Origin: Roseiarcus sp963741405
GTDB lineage: Bacteria > Pseudomonadota > Alphaproteobacteria > Rhizobiales > Beijerinckiaceae
Assembly: GCA_963741405.1 (NCBI GenBank)
Contig: CAVUHX010000005.1
Location: forward strand, 86,105-150,104
DNA: 64,000 bases
Reading direction: 5' to 3'
The position numbers were made by a program, and so were the translations under genes. The notes under the pieces are model-generated. The model worked only from the letters and a program-made list of their open reading frames with translations, made no database searches and was not told the DNA's origin. This document shows positions 8,037-17,200 of this stretch, piece by piece; positions within the stretch are counted from its first letter, which is position 1; each line of letters opens with the position of its first letter.

Positions 8037-8594
8037 TTGGTCCCGCAGTTCATCGAAGCCCGCAGCGTGTTCGTGCTCGGCGGCGCCCGCTCGGGAAAAA
8101 GCGCCTACGCCCAGGGCCTGGCCGAAAGAGCCGCCCCCGAGCGGGTCTATCTCGCCACGGCGCAAGCCGGAGACGCGGAGATGGCGGCGCGGATCGCGCG
8201 CCACCGGGCCGACCGCGGCGGCGGCTGGACGACGGTCGAGGAGCCGCTCGCGCTCGCCGAGGCCCTGGCTGCGGCGGCCCGGCCCGGCCGGGCGGTCCTG
8301 GTCGATTGCCTCACCCTGTGGCTGTCAAACCTGATGCTCGCCGGCCGCGACATCGGGGCGGAAATCGCCCAACTTGCTGGGTCGATCTCCGCCCTCCAAG
8401 GGCCTGCCATCCTCGTCTCGAACGAGGTCGGGCTCGGGCTCGTGCCGGAGACGAAGCTCGGGCGCGAGTTTCGCGACTGGCAGGGCCGCGCGAATCGTGA
8501 GATCGCGCGCGCCTCGGACGCGGTCGTGTTCGTCGCCACGGGCCTGCCGACGCTCCTGAAACCCGCGCCGCCGCTCGACTTGCGCTTGCGCTGA
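8037..8594 (+). CDS. cobU: Adenosylcobinamide kinase/adenosylcobinamide-phosphate guanylyltransferase
   Basis: The 185-residue protein matches CobU/CobP, which phosphorylates adenosylcobinamide and then attaches GMP during nucleotide-loop assembly of cobalamin. It shows the P-loop GGARSGKS at residues 15-22, the Walker B-like VDCLTLWLSNLM, SNEVGLGLVPE, and FRDWQGRANREIA near the C-terminus. Length is normal for the family. The best start is TTG at 8037, 3 nt after the DUF559 stop. No other cobalamin gene lies in the window, so it is a lone salvage/late-pathway gene here. Confidence 0.95.
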   Translation: MVPQFIEARSVFVLGGARSGKSAYAQGLAERAAPERVYLATAQAGDAEMAARIARHRADRGGGWTTVEEPLALAEALAAAARPGRAVLVDCLTLWLSNLMLAGRDIGAEIAQLAGSISALQGPAILVSNEVGLGLVPETKLGREFRDWQGRANREIARASDAVVFVATGLPTLLKPAPPLDLRLR

Positions 8595-8674
8595 AAGCCG
8601 CTGGCAACTGAGCGCGAGGCTCTGTTACCATCGGGAACAGAACAAGCGCGAAAGGTTCGACGACGAATCGCTGA

Positions 8675-9430
8675 ATGACCATGGGCAGCCTGCTGCGTCT
8701 TTTCGAGCGCCCGCCGGAGCCGGCGCATCTCGATGTCGCCCACAACGGCGAAACCTATCGCGTTGCGCTCAACCGCTCGGCGCGGTCGCGCCGGTTCACG
8801 CTCAGGGTGCGCGCGGCGACGCGCGACGTGCTTTTGACCATGCCGGCCCGCGCCTCGCTGAAGGCGGCGCGGGAATTCACCGAGCGCCATTCCGCCTGGA
8901 TCGGCGTCAGGCTCAAGCGCCTGCCGCGCCCGGTCGCCTTCGAGCCGTCGGCGCGGGCGCCGTTGCGTGGGGTCGAGCACCTGATCGTCCACCGGCCGGG
9001 TGCGCGCGGCGTCGTCTGGCTCGAACCGGGAGAGGGCGAGCCGGTGATCTGCGTCGCCGGCGATCGGCCGCATGTGCCGCGCCGCGTCGCTGATTTCCTC
9101 AGGCGCGAAGCCGCGAAAGACATCGAGGCGGCCGTCGCGCGCCACGCCAGGGCGATCGGGGTTCAGCCGAAGCGCATCGCGGTGCGCGACACGGTCAGCC
9201 GTTGGGGCTCCTGCTCCTCGGCGGGGCGGCTCAGCTTCTCCTGGCGCCTGATTCTCGCGCCGTCCTTCGTGCTCGACTATCTCGCTGCGCACGAAGTGGC
9301 GCATATGGTCCACATGAACCACTCGCCGAAATTCTGGAGCCTCGTCCGCCGCGCCTCGCCCGACGTCAACCGGGCGGAGGCGTGGCTCAAGGCGCACGGC
9401 GCGAGCCTGCATCGGTATGGGGCGGAATGA
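8675..9430 (+). CDS. YgjP-like (DUF45) zinc metallopeptidase family protein
   Basis: The 251-residue protein ends with the zinc signature HEVAHMVHMNHSPKFW; HEVAH is at residues 206-210 and the downstream HSPKFW is typical of the WLM/YgjP (DUF45) group. RWGSCSS and LILAPSFVLDYL just before it are also family features. Members are predicted cytosolic metal-dependent peptidases of unclear substrate. The start MTMGSLLRLFERP is preceded by a purine-rich stretch but no strong ribosome site. The 260 bases after the stop show no convincing gene. Confidence 0.9.
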   Translation: MTMGSLLRLFERPPEPAHLDVAHNGETYRVALNRSARSRRFTLRVRAATRDVLLTMPARASLKAAREFTERHSAWIGVRLKRLPRPVAFEPSARAPLRGVEHLIVHRPGARGVVWLEPGEGEPVICVAGDRPHVPRRVADFLRREAAKDIEAAVARHARAIGVQPKRIAVRDTVSRWGSCSSAGRLSFSWRLILAPSFVLDYLAAHEVAHMVHMNHSPKFWSLVRRASPDVNRAEAWLKAHGASLHRYGAE

Positions 9431-9690
9431 TCCTCTCTCCGGGGTCGGGCAACGAATGGCTTCGTCCGACCTGCATGAGGGGTCGGCTTCAGACGCTTGG
9501 CCGCCTGATCGGAAAGGGCAGGAGTGCGCAAATACCGGTCGTTCGCCCGCGGCTCGGGGAACGGGCGAAGTCGACACATTGCCGACCTTGCCGAACAATC
9601 CGGAACGTGCGGGGGACGTCGGAAAGCAGCCGTAGGCTGGACGCGCAGGATGCACAGGGCGAACCTACGCGGCCGTTGGCAGCGGACCGA

Positions 9691-10158
9691 TCACGCGTCC
9701 ATGCCGGTTCTACTCTGTCTTAGCTCCCGGACCAACGAGTCCCTCAAGAGCGTCCTGGGTTCCACGGTATCAATAAACCCTACTGCATCGACGATGAAAG
9801 TGACTCTGGGAGGACTGCGATTTGCCAAGAATTTCAGACATCCGGCGTCCAACGACCGAATCGTGCCGTCGCGCGTCCGGAAGGCATAAGGCATAAAGAA
9901 CCGGCGCCTCGAACTTCCAGTAGATTGAAACCAGCACCTTTTCAAAAAAATCGACCCAGCCGGTCTTCGCGAGAGCGCCGCGTCAAGGCGCGCGAGCTGG
10001 GCAAGCGCTTCGCCGACAATCTCGAACTGCCGCTCCACGGCCGAGCGCAGGACGATATCGCCCGAAAATTCGGCGAAGGCCCTTCCCTCCGTCATTGCGG
10101 CGATTGCGTTTGCCGCCTCGCGCGCGTCCCACGGGAAGACTTTGGGATCACGTTTCAA
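9691..10158 (-). pseudogene. HepT-like toxin remnant, truncated and fused to unrelated sequence
   Basis: The first 58 or so residues match HepT (DUF86): AANAIAAMTEGRAF, then SAVERQFEIVGEALAQL. After LDAALSRRP the similarity stops and an unrelated tail follows. The missing half holds the HepT ribonuclease motif (Arg-x4-6-His in a RNxxxHxY context), which I find in none of the three minus-strand frames, so the toxin activity should be gone. The start overlaps the MntA-like gene by 11 nt, the normal coupled arrangement of a MntA/HepT pair. The tail, including MPYAFRTRDGTIRSL, is not recognised. Confidence 0.7.
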
Positions 10159-10555
10159 ATACGGGCTCCCGCGAGGCCTCGATGCTCGCCTTCAAATAGG
10201 GGTTGCGGATTGCGCCCGGCTCGACCAAGTCGACGCTACGACTGAACAGCGCTTCGAGGTAATCCCTTAGGCCGAAGTAAGTATCCAGTGTCAGCCGTTC
10301 GGGCGCGCGGGGATCGAATTCGACGAGGAAATCAAGATCGCTGCGCGTCGGATCGAAGTCCTCCGCCCGCGCCGCGGAGCCGAAGACGACAAGGCGCAGG
10401 ACGCCGAATCTGCGGCAGATGTCGGCGATTTCGGACCGGCGCTCGGCGATCAGCGGCAGGATGGCGGTCTCCGTCGCTTCATGCGAAAGGCCGGCGCAGC
10501 GATCGTCCCGGCGTCCTTCACGCTCGAGCCCATCCGGCAAGGAGTTCATTGACAT
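10148..10555 (-). CDS. MntA-like minimal nucleotidyltransferase (antitoxin of HepT/MntA type)
   Basis: The 135-residue protein has the nucleotidyltransferase signature VVFGSAARAEDF, then SDLDFLVEF (Gly-Ser followed by Asp-x-Asp). In type VII HepT/MntA pairs the MntA enzyme inactivates HepT by adding AMP to a tyrosine. Here the partner has lost its active half, so this gene would be an orphan. The N-terminal 25 or so residues (MSMNSLPDGLEREG) look extra; an internal start near HEATETAILPL is possible. The ribosome site is not distinctive. Confidence 0.85.
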   Translation of the reverse strand: MSMNSLPDGLEREGRRDDRCAGLSHEATETAILPLIAERRSEIADICRRFGVLRLVVFGSAARAEDFDPTRSDLDFLVEFDPRAPERLTLDTYFGLRDYLEALFSRSVDLVEPGAIRNPYLKASIEASREPVFET

Positions 10556-10780
10556 GACCCGAGCCGGAGATCACCCCAAGCCGTTCCGGCCGGCGCGGGT
10601 CGAGTCCCCATGCCCATTGACGACGCAGCCCCGGGGCCATGGCGGGCTCTTGTTCCCGCGAAAGGCTACGCTGGTTTCGCGAATTCGCCCGCTGTTCCGT
10701 CCACATCGCCGCATCTCACCCATCACTCTGAAATAACCCTCATTTTCTTCGGACGAGCACCGGCAATGGCGGCGCCAAAT

Positions 10781-11632
10781 TCATGAATTGCTATTTTTGC
10801 CCCTGTTACCAGCAAACGCGAGCAGCGGCAGGCCCGCCTCCGGCTCGACCATCCGCCCGAGCGCGTCGAACAGGAGCCGCAGATCCTGCGGCCGCGACAG
10901 CCGGTGGTCGCCGTCCTTGATGAGCGTCAGCGCCGCCGGGTCGCCGCCGAGGCGCTCCATCAGCCTGAGCGCATGGGGATAGGGCACGTCCTCGTCGCGC
11001 ATGCCCTGCAGCACCACGGTTGGGCAGAAGGTGCGGATCATGCCGCCGAGCAGGAGGTGCTTTCTCCCGTCCTCGACCAGCGCCCGGGTCAGGACGTCGG
11101 GCGCGTCCGACCAGGCGGAGGGGCGCCGCCAGGCCCCCGTCTCCATGATCGCGCGGCGGGCCTCTTCCGGAGCGCGCTCCCAGATCAGCGTCTCGGTGAA
11201 GTCGACCGCGGGCGCGATGAGGATGAGGCCCCCGAGCCTGCCCGCTTCGCCCGCCTGGGCGAGCGCGCGAGCGGCGAGCAGCACGAGATAGCCGCCCATC
11301 GAGGAGCCGAGGATGATCTGCGGCCCCTCGGTCTCGGCGCGGACGATCGCCAGGGTCTCCTCGAGCCAATCTGAGATCGTCGCGTCCTCGAGCCTCCCCT
11401 CCGAACGGCCGTGGCCGGAATAGTCGAAGCGCAGGAGGCCGAGGCCGAGACGTTCGGCCTCGGCGTCGAGCGCCGCCGCCTTGGTCGATTCCATGTCGGA
11501 GCGGTAGCCGCTGAGCCAGACGAGGCCCGGCGTCCCGCGGCGCGCTGGCGCGCGGCGGCGAAAGGCGATACGCCGCTTATTCGGGGGATTCCCGACCGTG
11601 AAGCCTTGCGGCCCTTCGTTCGACAGGCTCAA
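10781..11632 (-). CDS. Alpha/beta hydrolase (ABHD10-like carboxylesterase/thioesterase), copy 1
   Basis: The 283-residue protein shows a complete hydrolase triad layout: the nucleophile elbow GSSMGGY, an acid in the QGMRDEDVPY region, and the His in KDGDHRLSRP. The upstream GYRSDMESTKA and LRFDYSGHGRSEG blocks resemble ABHD10-type esterases. The physiological substrate is unknown. Compared with copy 2 it differs at about 18 residues, far more than the other genes of the duplicated block, with all triad residues conserved in both. Confidence 0.87.
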   Translation of the reverse strand: MSLSNEGPQGFTVGNPPNKRRIAFRRRAPARRGTPGLVWLSGYRSDMESTKAAALDAEAERLGLGLLRFDYSGHGRSEGRLEDATISDWLEETLAIVRAETEGPQIILGSSMGGYLVLLAARALAQAGEAGRLGGLILIAPAVDFTETLIWERAPEEARRAIMETGAWRRPSAWSDAPDVLTRALVEDGRKHLLLGGMIRTFCPTVVLQGMRDEDVPYPHALRLMERLGGDPAALTLIKDGDHRLSRPQDLRLLFDALGRMVEPEAGLPLLAFAGNRGKNSNS

Positions 11633-11748
11633 TTCATCCTCATGATGCGACCCGACGCCCGCGCTTCGAAACCCTGCCGCCTGGAGGTCCCCCGCTTGGC
11701 CGAGGCGGCGTTCCGTGTCAATCGCGCGCCGGCCGGGCGAAGCCGCAG

Positions 11749-12942
11749 GTGAGCGCCGGTCCCCTTTCCCCCTTCGGACGCGGGTCGAAAGAGCCGCTCG
11801 CGGGTCGCACCATCCTGCAGATCGTGCCGCCGCGGGCCGCCGGCGGAGACGAGCGGTCGACGCTGGCGATCGCCGCGGCGCTGGTCGATGCGGGCGCGCG
11901 GGCGCTCGTCGCCGGCGAGGCGGAAATGCTCGCCAGCGAAGTGCAGGCGGTCGGAGGCCTGCATATTCCCTTTCCCGCCTCGAGCAAGAACCCCATCGCC
12001 AAGGCCCTCAACGTGCGCCGGCTCGCACGCGTTCTCGCGTCCGAGCGAGTCGATCTCGTCCATGCCCGCTCGCGCGCCGCCGCCTGGGTGGCGCTCGGGG
12101 CGTGCCGCAAGCTGAAAGTCCCGTTGGTCACGGCTGTTCTCGGCGAAGGGCCGGCCGGCCGGCCGCGCTCGAGCTTCGAAGCGGCGGCGGGGGAGGGCGA
12201 CATCGTCGTCGTTTCCTCGCAATTCGCGGCCGACCGCGCGGCGGCGGTCTTTCCCGCCGCGCTCCCTCGGCTGAGAATCGTGCGTCCGGGGCTCGATTTC
12301 GCCAAGCTCGCGCCAAAGCTGATCAGCCGCGAGCGGGTGGCCGGGGCTCGCGAGAACTGGGGCGTCGAGCCGCACGAACGGGTGGTGCTCGCTCCGGCCC
12401 GTCTGGCGCCGTCGCGCGGGCAAAGGCTGGTCATCGAGGCCGCGGCCCTGTTGCGGGAAAGGGGCCTTTCGGACATCCGCTTCGTGCTCGCGGGCGCGGC
12501 GGCGAAACTGTCCTTCGCCCGCGAACTCGACGCCCTGGCCGCCGCGCGCGGCGTCAAGGACATCGTTATGCGAGTGGGTCCGCTTGCCGATCCGCCGGCG
12601 GCGTTCGTCGGAGCGAGGGTCGCGGTGTTTATGGCGAGCGAGCCCGAGGGCGTCGGGCGGGCCGCGATCGAGGCCGCGGCGATGGGCGCGCTGGCGATCG
12701 TCGCCGACGTCGGGCCGGCGCGCGAGATCGTGCTCGCGCCGCCTGAACGGCGCGGCGGCTGGATCGTTCCGCCCGGCGACGCGGCGGCGCTCGCCGCCGC
12801 CATCGAGCAGGCGCTGACGCTTGGCGCGTCGGCGCAGGAGGCGATCCGCCAGCGGTCGCGCGCGCATGTCGCCGAGCTTTATTCGCTCGAACGGATGAGG
12901 CGCGACATGCTCGGCGTCTATGCCGAGGCGCTCGCACGGTGA
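11749..12942 (+). CDS. GT4-family glycosyltransferase, copy 1 (intact)
   Basis: The 397-residue protein has the GT-B layout. The N-terminal domain begins with TILQIVPPRAAGGDERSTLA, followed by LVHARSRAAAW. The C-terminal GT4 domain has RVVLAPARLAPSRGQRLVIEA and the EPEGVGRAAIEAAAMG nucleotide-sugar binding segment. Such enzymes transfer sugars from NDP-sugars in lipopolysaccharide or exopolysaccharide assembly. The start used is GTG 11749; the frame is open further upstream, and the leucine at EPLAGRTILQI marks where family similarity begins. It is divergent from the hydrolase, so the two could share a short control region. Copy 2 is frameshifted, so this is the functional copy. Confidence 0.88.
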   Translation: MSAGPLSPFGRGSKEPLAGRTILQIVPPRAAGGDERSTLAIAAALVDAGARALVAGEAEMLASEVQAVGGLHIPFPASSKNPIAKALNVRRLARVLASERVDLVHARSRAAAWVALGACRKLKVPLVTAVLGEGPAGRPRSSFEAAAGEGDIVVVSSQFAADRAAAVFPAALPRLRIVRPGLDFAKLAPKLISRERVAGARENWGVEPHERVVLAPARLAPSRGQRLVIEAAALLRERGLSDIRFVLAGAAAKLSFARELDALAAARGVKDIVMRVGPLADPPAAFVGARVAVFMASEPEGVGRAAIEAAAMGALAIVADVGPAREIVLAPPERRGGWIVPPGDAAALAAAIEQALTLGASAQEAIRQRSRAHVAELYSLERMRRDMLGVYAEALAR

Positions 12943-13064
12943 GCGTCGCCTGATTCGGGGCAATGACACTGCGTGTGACAAAGTTACGCGCCGGAATTGT
13001 TGGCGCAGATCCCTTCCGGGCGATAGACGGGGTGTGCGCGTAGCATTTGGCAAAGAGACAGAAG

Positions 13065-13553
13065 ATGGTTTCCGTTGGATACAGCTTTCGACAGATCGCG
13101 CTGCACTGGATTGTGTTCCTGCTGATCGCGTTCCAGTTTTTTACCGGCGACAACATGACCGATCTCTTCCGCGCGGCGCACGGGGGACGACCGACGGAGC
13201 TCTCGTCCACCTGGACCGGAATCCACATCATTGTCGGCGCCGCCATCCTCATCGGGATGGTCTGGCGCCTCGCGCTCCGCCGGAGAGAAGGCGCACCGCC
13301 GCCGCCGAAACAACACCCCGCACTCGAATGGCTCGCAAGGGGGGTGCATGCTGGGCTTTATGTCGACCTCATCGGCGCCCCCCTCGTCGGCCTGGTCGCC
13401 TATTTCTGGCTGCCGGTCCTCGGCGAGGTGCACGAGCTCATGACCCGACAGATCCTGATCGTTCTGTTCGCCCTGCACGTCCTCGGCGCGCTGTGGCACC
13501 GGTTCGTCATGCGTGACGATGTCATGACGCGGATGGTCCGCCCCGCGCGTTAG
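13065..13553 (+). CDS. Cytochrome b561-family protein, copy 1
   Basis: The protein of about 162 residues has four membrane helices and the haem-ligand histidines expected of bacterial cytochrome b561: ALHW in helix 1, GIHIIVGAA in helix 2, VHAGLY in helix 3 and LHVLGALWHR in helix 4. It would shuttle electrons from quinol in the inner membrane, with a partner that is unknown. ATG 13065 follows the purine-rich aagagacagaag; a TTG at 13047 would add six residues. The protein sequence is identical in copy 2. Confidence 0.88.
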   Translation: MVSVGYSFRQIALHWIVFLLIAFQFFTGDNMTDLFRAAHGGRPTELSSTWTGIHIIVGAAILIGMVWRLALRRREGAPPPPKQHPALEWLARGVHAGLYVDLIGAPLVGLVAYFWLPVLGEVHELMTRQILIVLFALHVLGALWHRFVMRDDVMTRMVRPAR

Positions 13554-13563
13554 GCGGCGCGGA

Positions 13564-15141
13564 TCAGCGCAGCGCGAAGGCGGCTTCCGCGGTCGCGGCC
13601 GCAATCCCGCGCATAAGCGGAATTCCGGCGAGCGGCGCGCCGCCCGAGATGTCGCGCCCGACGAGCGCGAGTTGCCTCCACGTCGGATCGCGGGGCTTTG
13701 CGCTGTCCCTGAGCGCCAGCGCCGAAAGCGCGCACGTGGTCGCCCAGAAGCCACGGCGGCGGGGGAAATACGTCTCGAGCAATGCTTGGGCGCCGGCCTT
13801 CGCCGAATCGGCCCCGGTCAATGCGGCGTCGACCTCATCGCCCGCCTCGAACCAGTTGTTGCCGAATTCGCTGTCTGCGATCCGCTCGTGGGCTCGCGCG
13901 ATCGCCTTGGGGTCGTCGCGCTCCGGAATCGCCGCCATGAGGGCGGACAGGATTTCCGCGGGGCCGGAAAGGTCAGGCTCGAGCGGTCCGAGCCCGAGCG
14001 CCTCAAAGGTCCTCACAAGCGGGAACGGCGGCGGCGCGCCGCTTTGGAGATTGCGCCCGAGGGCGAGGCGCATGAGCCGCTCGAACGTTGCGGGAAGCAC
14101 CGGCTCGGTCGGCGTCGCCGACCGCAGCGCCTTCTCGATCGACGTCATTTCCTCGCGCCCCAGGCCGTCATACACCAAAGTTTCGACGACACCCGAGGAC
14201 TTGGCCATGATCGAGGCGATTGCGTAGCCTTTTCCGCGCCCGATCGTCGCGAACAGGGCGCTCGCGCCCGAGCCGTCGCAGACCGATGCGAAATGCCTGG
14301 CGCCCTTCGTCGAGGGCTCGTTCGTCTCCGGCGCCGTCGGCGCCGGGCCGAAGGACGTCTCGATTGCGAGTCTTCGTGCCGGCGAAAGCCAGGGGCGAAT
14401 CGTCTCGACCCGGTTTCTGATTTCGGGATCGAGCGCCCCCTTGGCCGCGGCGGCGCCGAGCGCCGCAATCGCGGCGAGCGCGAGCCGCTCGTCGCGATTG
14501 AGCAGGAAACCGAGCGCGCCGCGGCGCGCGAGCGGCCGCTCGTCCCGCACCAGGCTCTCGACCAGCGCGGTCTTGAAGTCGGTCGGGAAGATCGAGGTGA
14601 GACGGTCGGCTTCCTCATAGAGCTCGAACTCGCCCGCGTCGGTCCTGCCGACGAGTGGCTTCAGGAACGCTTGATAGGCCGCGTCGCCTGAAGCGACGCC
14701 GCCGCTCATGATCGCCCGCGCCATCGCGGCTCGCGCCGGTTCGCCGACGTCGAGACCGGCTGCGGCGAAGGTGCGGCCGAAAATGATCAGATAGCCGGGA
14801 TGGATTTCGCCGCGCTCCGCCGCCTTGTCGACCGCCGACCGTACGCGGGCGAGCGTCTGGCGCGCGCGCGGGTCGCCGCCGTTCGCCTCGAGCCGCGTTT
14901 CGTTCAGCGCCTCGGAAAGGTCGGTCAGATGTCGGTCGTCGCGCCCGCCAGGCCGGCCGGACTTCGCCTCGGCGAGCAAGCGCCCGAGCAGGCCCTCGAC
15001 GTCCTCGACCTGGCTCCCGGCATGGGCTGCGAACATCTCCCGCAGCTTTTGCAGATCATCCAGGCCGAGAAGCGCTTCGAGGTCAGCATCGCTCGAGGCG
15101 CCTGCGTCTTTATTCGAGCGGTTGCGCGCGGGTTTTTTCAA
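13564..15141 (-). CDS. Uncharacterised 525-residue protein, copy 1
   Basis: I do not recognise the family. The protein starts MKKPARNRSNKDAGAS and continues with an acidic/basic helical region (ADLEALLGLDDLQKLREMF), then long alanine- and arginine-rich helices and a globular C-terminal half. There is no signal peptide or membrane segment, so it is probably cytosolic. It converges with the cytochrome b561 gene (10-nt gap) and lies downstream of pirin on the same strand (121-nt gap). Copies 1 and 2 differ at about three residues, which argues that both were kept in frame. Confidence 0.7.
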   Translation of the reverse strand: MKKPARNRSNKDAGASSDADLEALLGLDDLQKLREMFAAHAGSQVEDVEGLLGRLLAEAKSGRPGGRDDRHLTDLSEALNETRLEANGGDPRARQTLARVRSAVDKAAERGEIHPGYLIIFGRTFAAAGLDVGEPARAAMARAIMSGGVASGDAAYQAFLKPLVGRTDAGEFELYEEADRLTSIFPTDFKTALVESLVRDERPLARRGALGFLLNRDERLALAAIAALGAAAAKGALDPEIRNRVETIRPWLSPARRLAIETSFGPAPTAPETNEPSTKGARHFASVCDGSGASALFATIGRGKGYAIASIMAKSSGVVETLVYDGLGREEMTSIEKALRSATPTEPVLPATFERLMRLALGRNLQSGAPPPFPLVRTFEALGLGPLEPDLSGPAEILSALMAAIPERDDPKAIARAHERIADSEFGNNWFEAGDEVDAALTGADSAKAGAQALLETYFPRRRGFWATTCALSALALRDSAKPRDPTWRQLALVGRDISGGAPLAGIPLMRGIAAATAEAAFALR

Positions 15142-15262
15142 GGGATCGATCCGTCAGCAAGCGAAATTGCCCGCTGGCGGTAGCGGGGGCGCGGCGCGAC
15201 GTCAACCGCGGCGGGCCCCATCGTCCACAGACGCCGGCCGCCCGGGCGGGGCGGCGGTCGCC

Positions 15263-16171
15263 TCAGCCCCGGATGAACGAGCCGTCGCGCAGGTCCATGA
15301 TCGCCTGGCGGATCTCGGCTTGCGTGTTCATCACGATCGGCCCGTGCCAGGCGATCGGCTCGCGCAGCGGCCGGCCCGAGACGAGCAGGAAGCGCACGCC
15401 CTCGTCGCCCGCCTGAACGCTGATCTCGTCGCCCGCGCCGAACACCACGAGCGAGCGGTTGCCGACCTTGTCGCGGATCAGGACCTCCTCGCCGCCGACC
15501 TGCGCTTCGCGCAAGACGCCGAACGGCTCGGAGGCGTCGGTGAAATCGCCCGAGCCCTCGAAGACATAGGCGAAGGCCTGCCGATAGTCCTCGACCTTGA
15601 GCCGCTTCCCCTTTCCGGCGGGCACCGAGACGTCGAGATAGCGCGGCTCCGCCGCGACGCCGTCGACCGGCCCGGTCTTGCCCCAGAACTCGCCGCAGAT
15701 CACCCGCACCGTCACGCCGTCGTCGTCGGTGATCTCGGGGATCGCGGCGGCTGGCACGTCCTGGTAGCGCGGATCGGTCATCTTGAGGCGGGCGGGCAGG
15801 TTCGCCCACAGCTGGAAGCCGTGCATGCGCCCCTGTGCATCGCCCGTCGGCATCTCCTGGTGCAGGATGCCCCGGCCGGCCGTCATCCACTGAACGTCGC
15901 CCGCGCCCAAGCTGCCGCGGTTGCCGAGGCTGTCGCCATGCTCGACCGAGCCCGCCAGCACGTAGGTGATCGTCTCGATGCCGCGATGCGGATGCCACGG
16001 GAAGCCGGCCTGATAGTCCTCGGGCCGGTCGCCGCGGAAGTCGTCCATCATCAGGAACGGATCGAAATCGGACGTGTCTCCGAAGCCGAAGGCCCGGCGC
16101 AGCTTTACGCCCGCGCCTTCCATGGTGGGCCGGGACGGGTTGACCCGCTTGACGGGAATCGCCGCTCTCAC
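15263..16171 (-). CDS. Pirin-family protein, copy 1 (native start replaced by junction)
   Basis: The bicupin pirin domain is complete: the metal-binding residues appear as HPHRG, EHGDSLG and HQEMP. Pirins are iron-binding cupins, some with quercetin dioxygenase activity, others redox regulators. The duplication junction at 16157/16158 cuts the gene between codons 3 and 5 of the native protein. Its N-terminus is now GTG-initiated MRAAIPVKR, encoded partly by hydrolase-side flanking DNA, with no Shine-Dalgarno sequence. From PVKRVNPS onward the protein is identical to copy 2. It may be poorly translated. Confidence 0.87.
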   Translation of the reverse strand: MRAAIPVKRVNPSRPTMEGAGVKLRRAFGFGDTSDFDPFLMMDDFRGDRPEDYQAGFPWHPHRGIETITYVLAGSVEHGDSLGNRGSLGAGDVQWMTAGRGILHQEMPTGDAQGRMHGFQLWANLPARLKMTDPRYQDVPAAAIPEITDDDGVTVRVICGEFWGKTGPVDGVAAEPRYLDVSVPAGKGKRLKVEDYRQAFAYVFEGSGDFTDASEPFGVLREAQVGGEEVLIRDKVGNRSLVVFGAGDEISVQAGDEGVRFLLVSGRPLREPIAWHGPIVMNTQAEIRQAIMDLRDGSFIRG

Positions 16172-16232
16172 GGATCACTCTGAAATAACCGTCATTTTCT
16201 TCGGACGAGCACTGGCAATGACGGCGCAAAAT

Positions 16233-17084
16233 TCATGAATCGCTGTTTTTCCCGCTGTTACCAGCAAACTCGAACAGCGGCAGGCCGGTCTGCGGTTCAA
16301 CCATCCGCTCCAGCGCGTCGAACAGGAGCCGCAGATCCTGCGGCCGCGACAGCCGGTGGTCGCCGTCCTTGACGAGGGTCAGCGCCGCCGGGTCGCCGCC
16401 GAGCCGCTCCATCAGCCTGAGCGCGTGGGGATAGGGCACGTCCTCGTCGCGCATGCCCTGCAGCACGACGGTCGGGCAGAAGGTGCGGATCATGCCGCCG
16501 AGCAGGAGGTGCTTGCGCCCGTCCTCGATCAGCGCCCGGGTCAGGACGTCGGGCTCGTCCGAATAGGCGGAGGGGCGCCGCCAGGCCCCCGTCTCCATGA
16601 TCGCGCGGCGCGCCTCTTCCGGAGCGCGCTCCCAGATCAGCGTCTCGGTGAAGTCGACCGCCGGCGCGATGAGGATGAGGCCCGCGAGCCTGCCCGCTTC
16701 GCCCGCCTGGGCGAGCGCGCGCGCGGCGAGCAGCGCGAGATAGCCGCCCATCGAGGAGCCGAGGATGATCTGCGGCCCCTCGGTCTCGGCGCGGACGATC
16801 GCCAGGGTCTCCTCGAGCCAGCGGGAGATCGTCCCGTCCTCGAGCCTCCCCTCCGAACGGCCGTGGCCGGAATAGTCGAAGCGCAGGAGGCCGAGGCCGA
16901 GCCGTTCGGCCTCGGCGTCGAGCGCCGCCGCCTTGGTCGAGCCCATGTCGGAGCGGTACCCGCAGAGCCAGACGAGGCCCGGCGTCCCGCGGCGCGCTGG
17001 CGCGCGGCGGCGAAAGGCGATACGCCGCTTATTCGGGGGATTCCCGACCGTGAAGTCTTGCGGCCCTTCGTTCGACAGGCTCAA
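16233..17084 (-). CDS. Alpha/beta hydrolase, copy 2
   Basis: The 283-residue paralogue of the copy 1 hydrolase keeps GSSMGGY and KDGDHRLSRP. Differences include S-to-C in VWLCGY, D-to-R in TISRWLEE, W-to-Y in PSAYSD and several changes in the last 20 residues. About 6 percent amino-acid divergence with an intact triad suggests two active enzymes that may be separating in substrate range. It now lies next to the 5' end of pirin copy 1, 62 nt away on the same strand. Confidence 0.87.
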   Translation of the reverse strand: MSLSNEGPQDFTVGNPPNKRRIAFRRRAPARRGTPGLVWLCGYRSDMGSTKAAALDAEAERLGLGLLRFDYSGHGRSEGRLEDGTISRWLEETLAIVRAETEGPQIILGSSMGGYLALLAARALAQAGEAGRLAGLILIAPAVDFTETLIWERAPEEARRAIMETGAWRRPSAYSDEPDVLTRALIEDGRKHLLLGGMIRTFCPTVVLQGMRDEDVPYPHALRLMERLGGDPAALTLVKDGDHRLSRPQDLRLLFDALERMVEPQTGLPLFEFAGNSGKNSDS

Positions 17085-17200
17085 TTCATCCTCATGATGC
17101 GACCCGACGCCCGCGCTTCGAACCCATGCCGCCTGGAGGGCGCCGGCTTGGCCGAGGCGGCGTTCCGTGTCAATCGCGCGCCGCCCGGGCGAAGCCGCAG

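Larger units (their letters stand above)
10705..16157. repeat. 5453-bp tandem duplication, copy 1
   Basis: The block runs from atcgccgc near 10705 to gacggga at 16157 and is followed directly by a second copy at 16158-21610. It carries five genes: alpha/beta hydrolase (-), glycosyltransferase (+), cytochrome b561 (+), an unknown protein (-) and pirin (-). The offset between copies is 5452 in the left part and 5453 after a 1-nt insertion in copy 2's glycosyltransferase. Real sequence differences between copies exclude a simple assembly echo. Confidence 0.93.

Noticed and set aside
14825..16183. 452-codon plus-strand ORF over the unknown protein and pirin
   Set aside because: It overlaps pirin on the opposite strand with no recognisable domain; the same shadow appears in copy 2.
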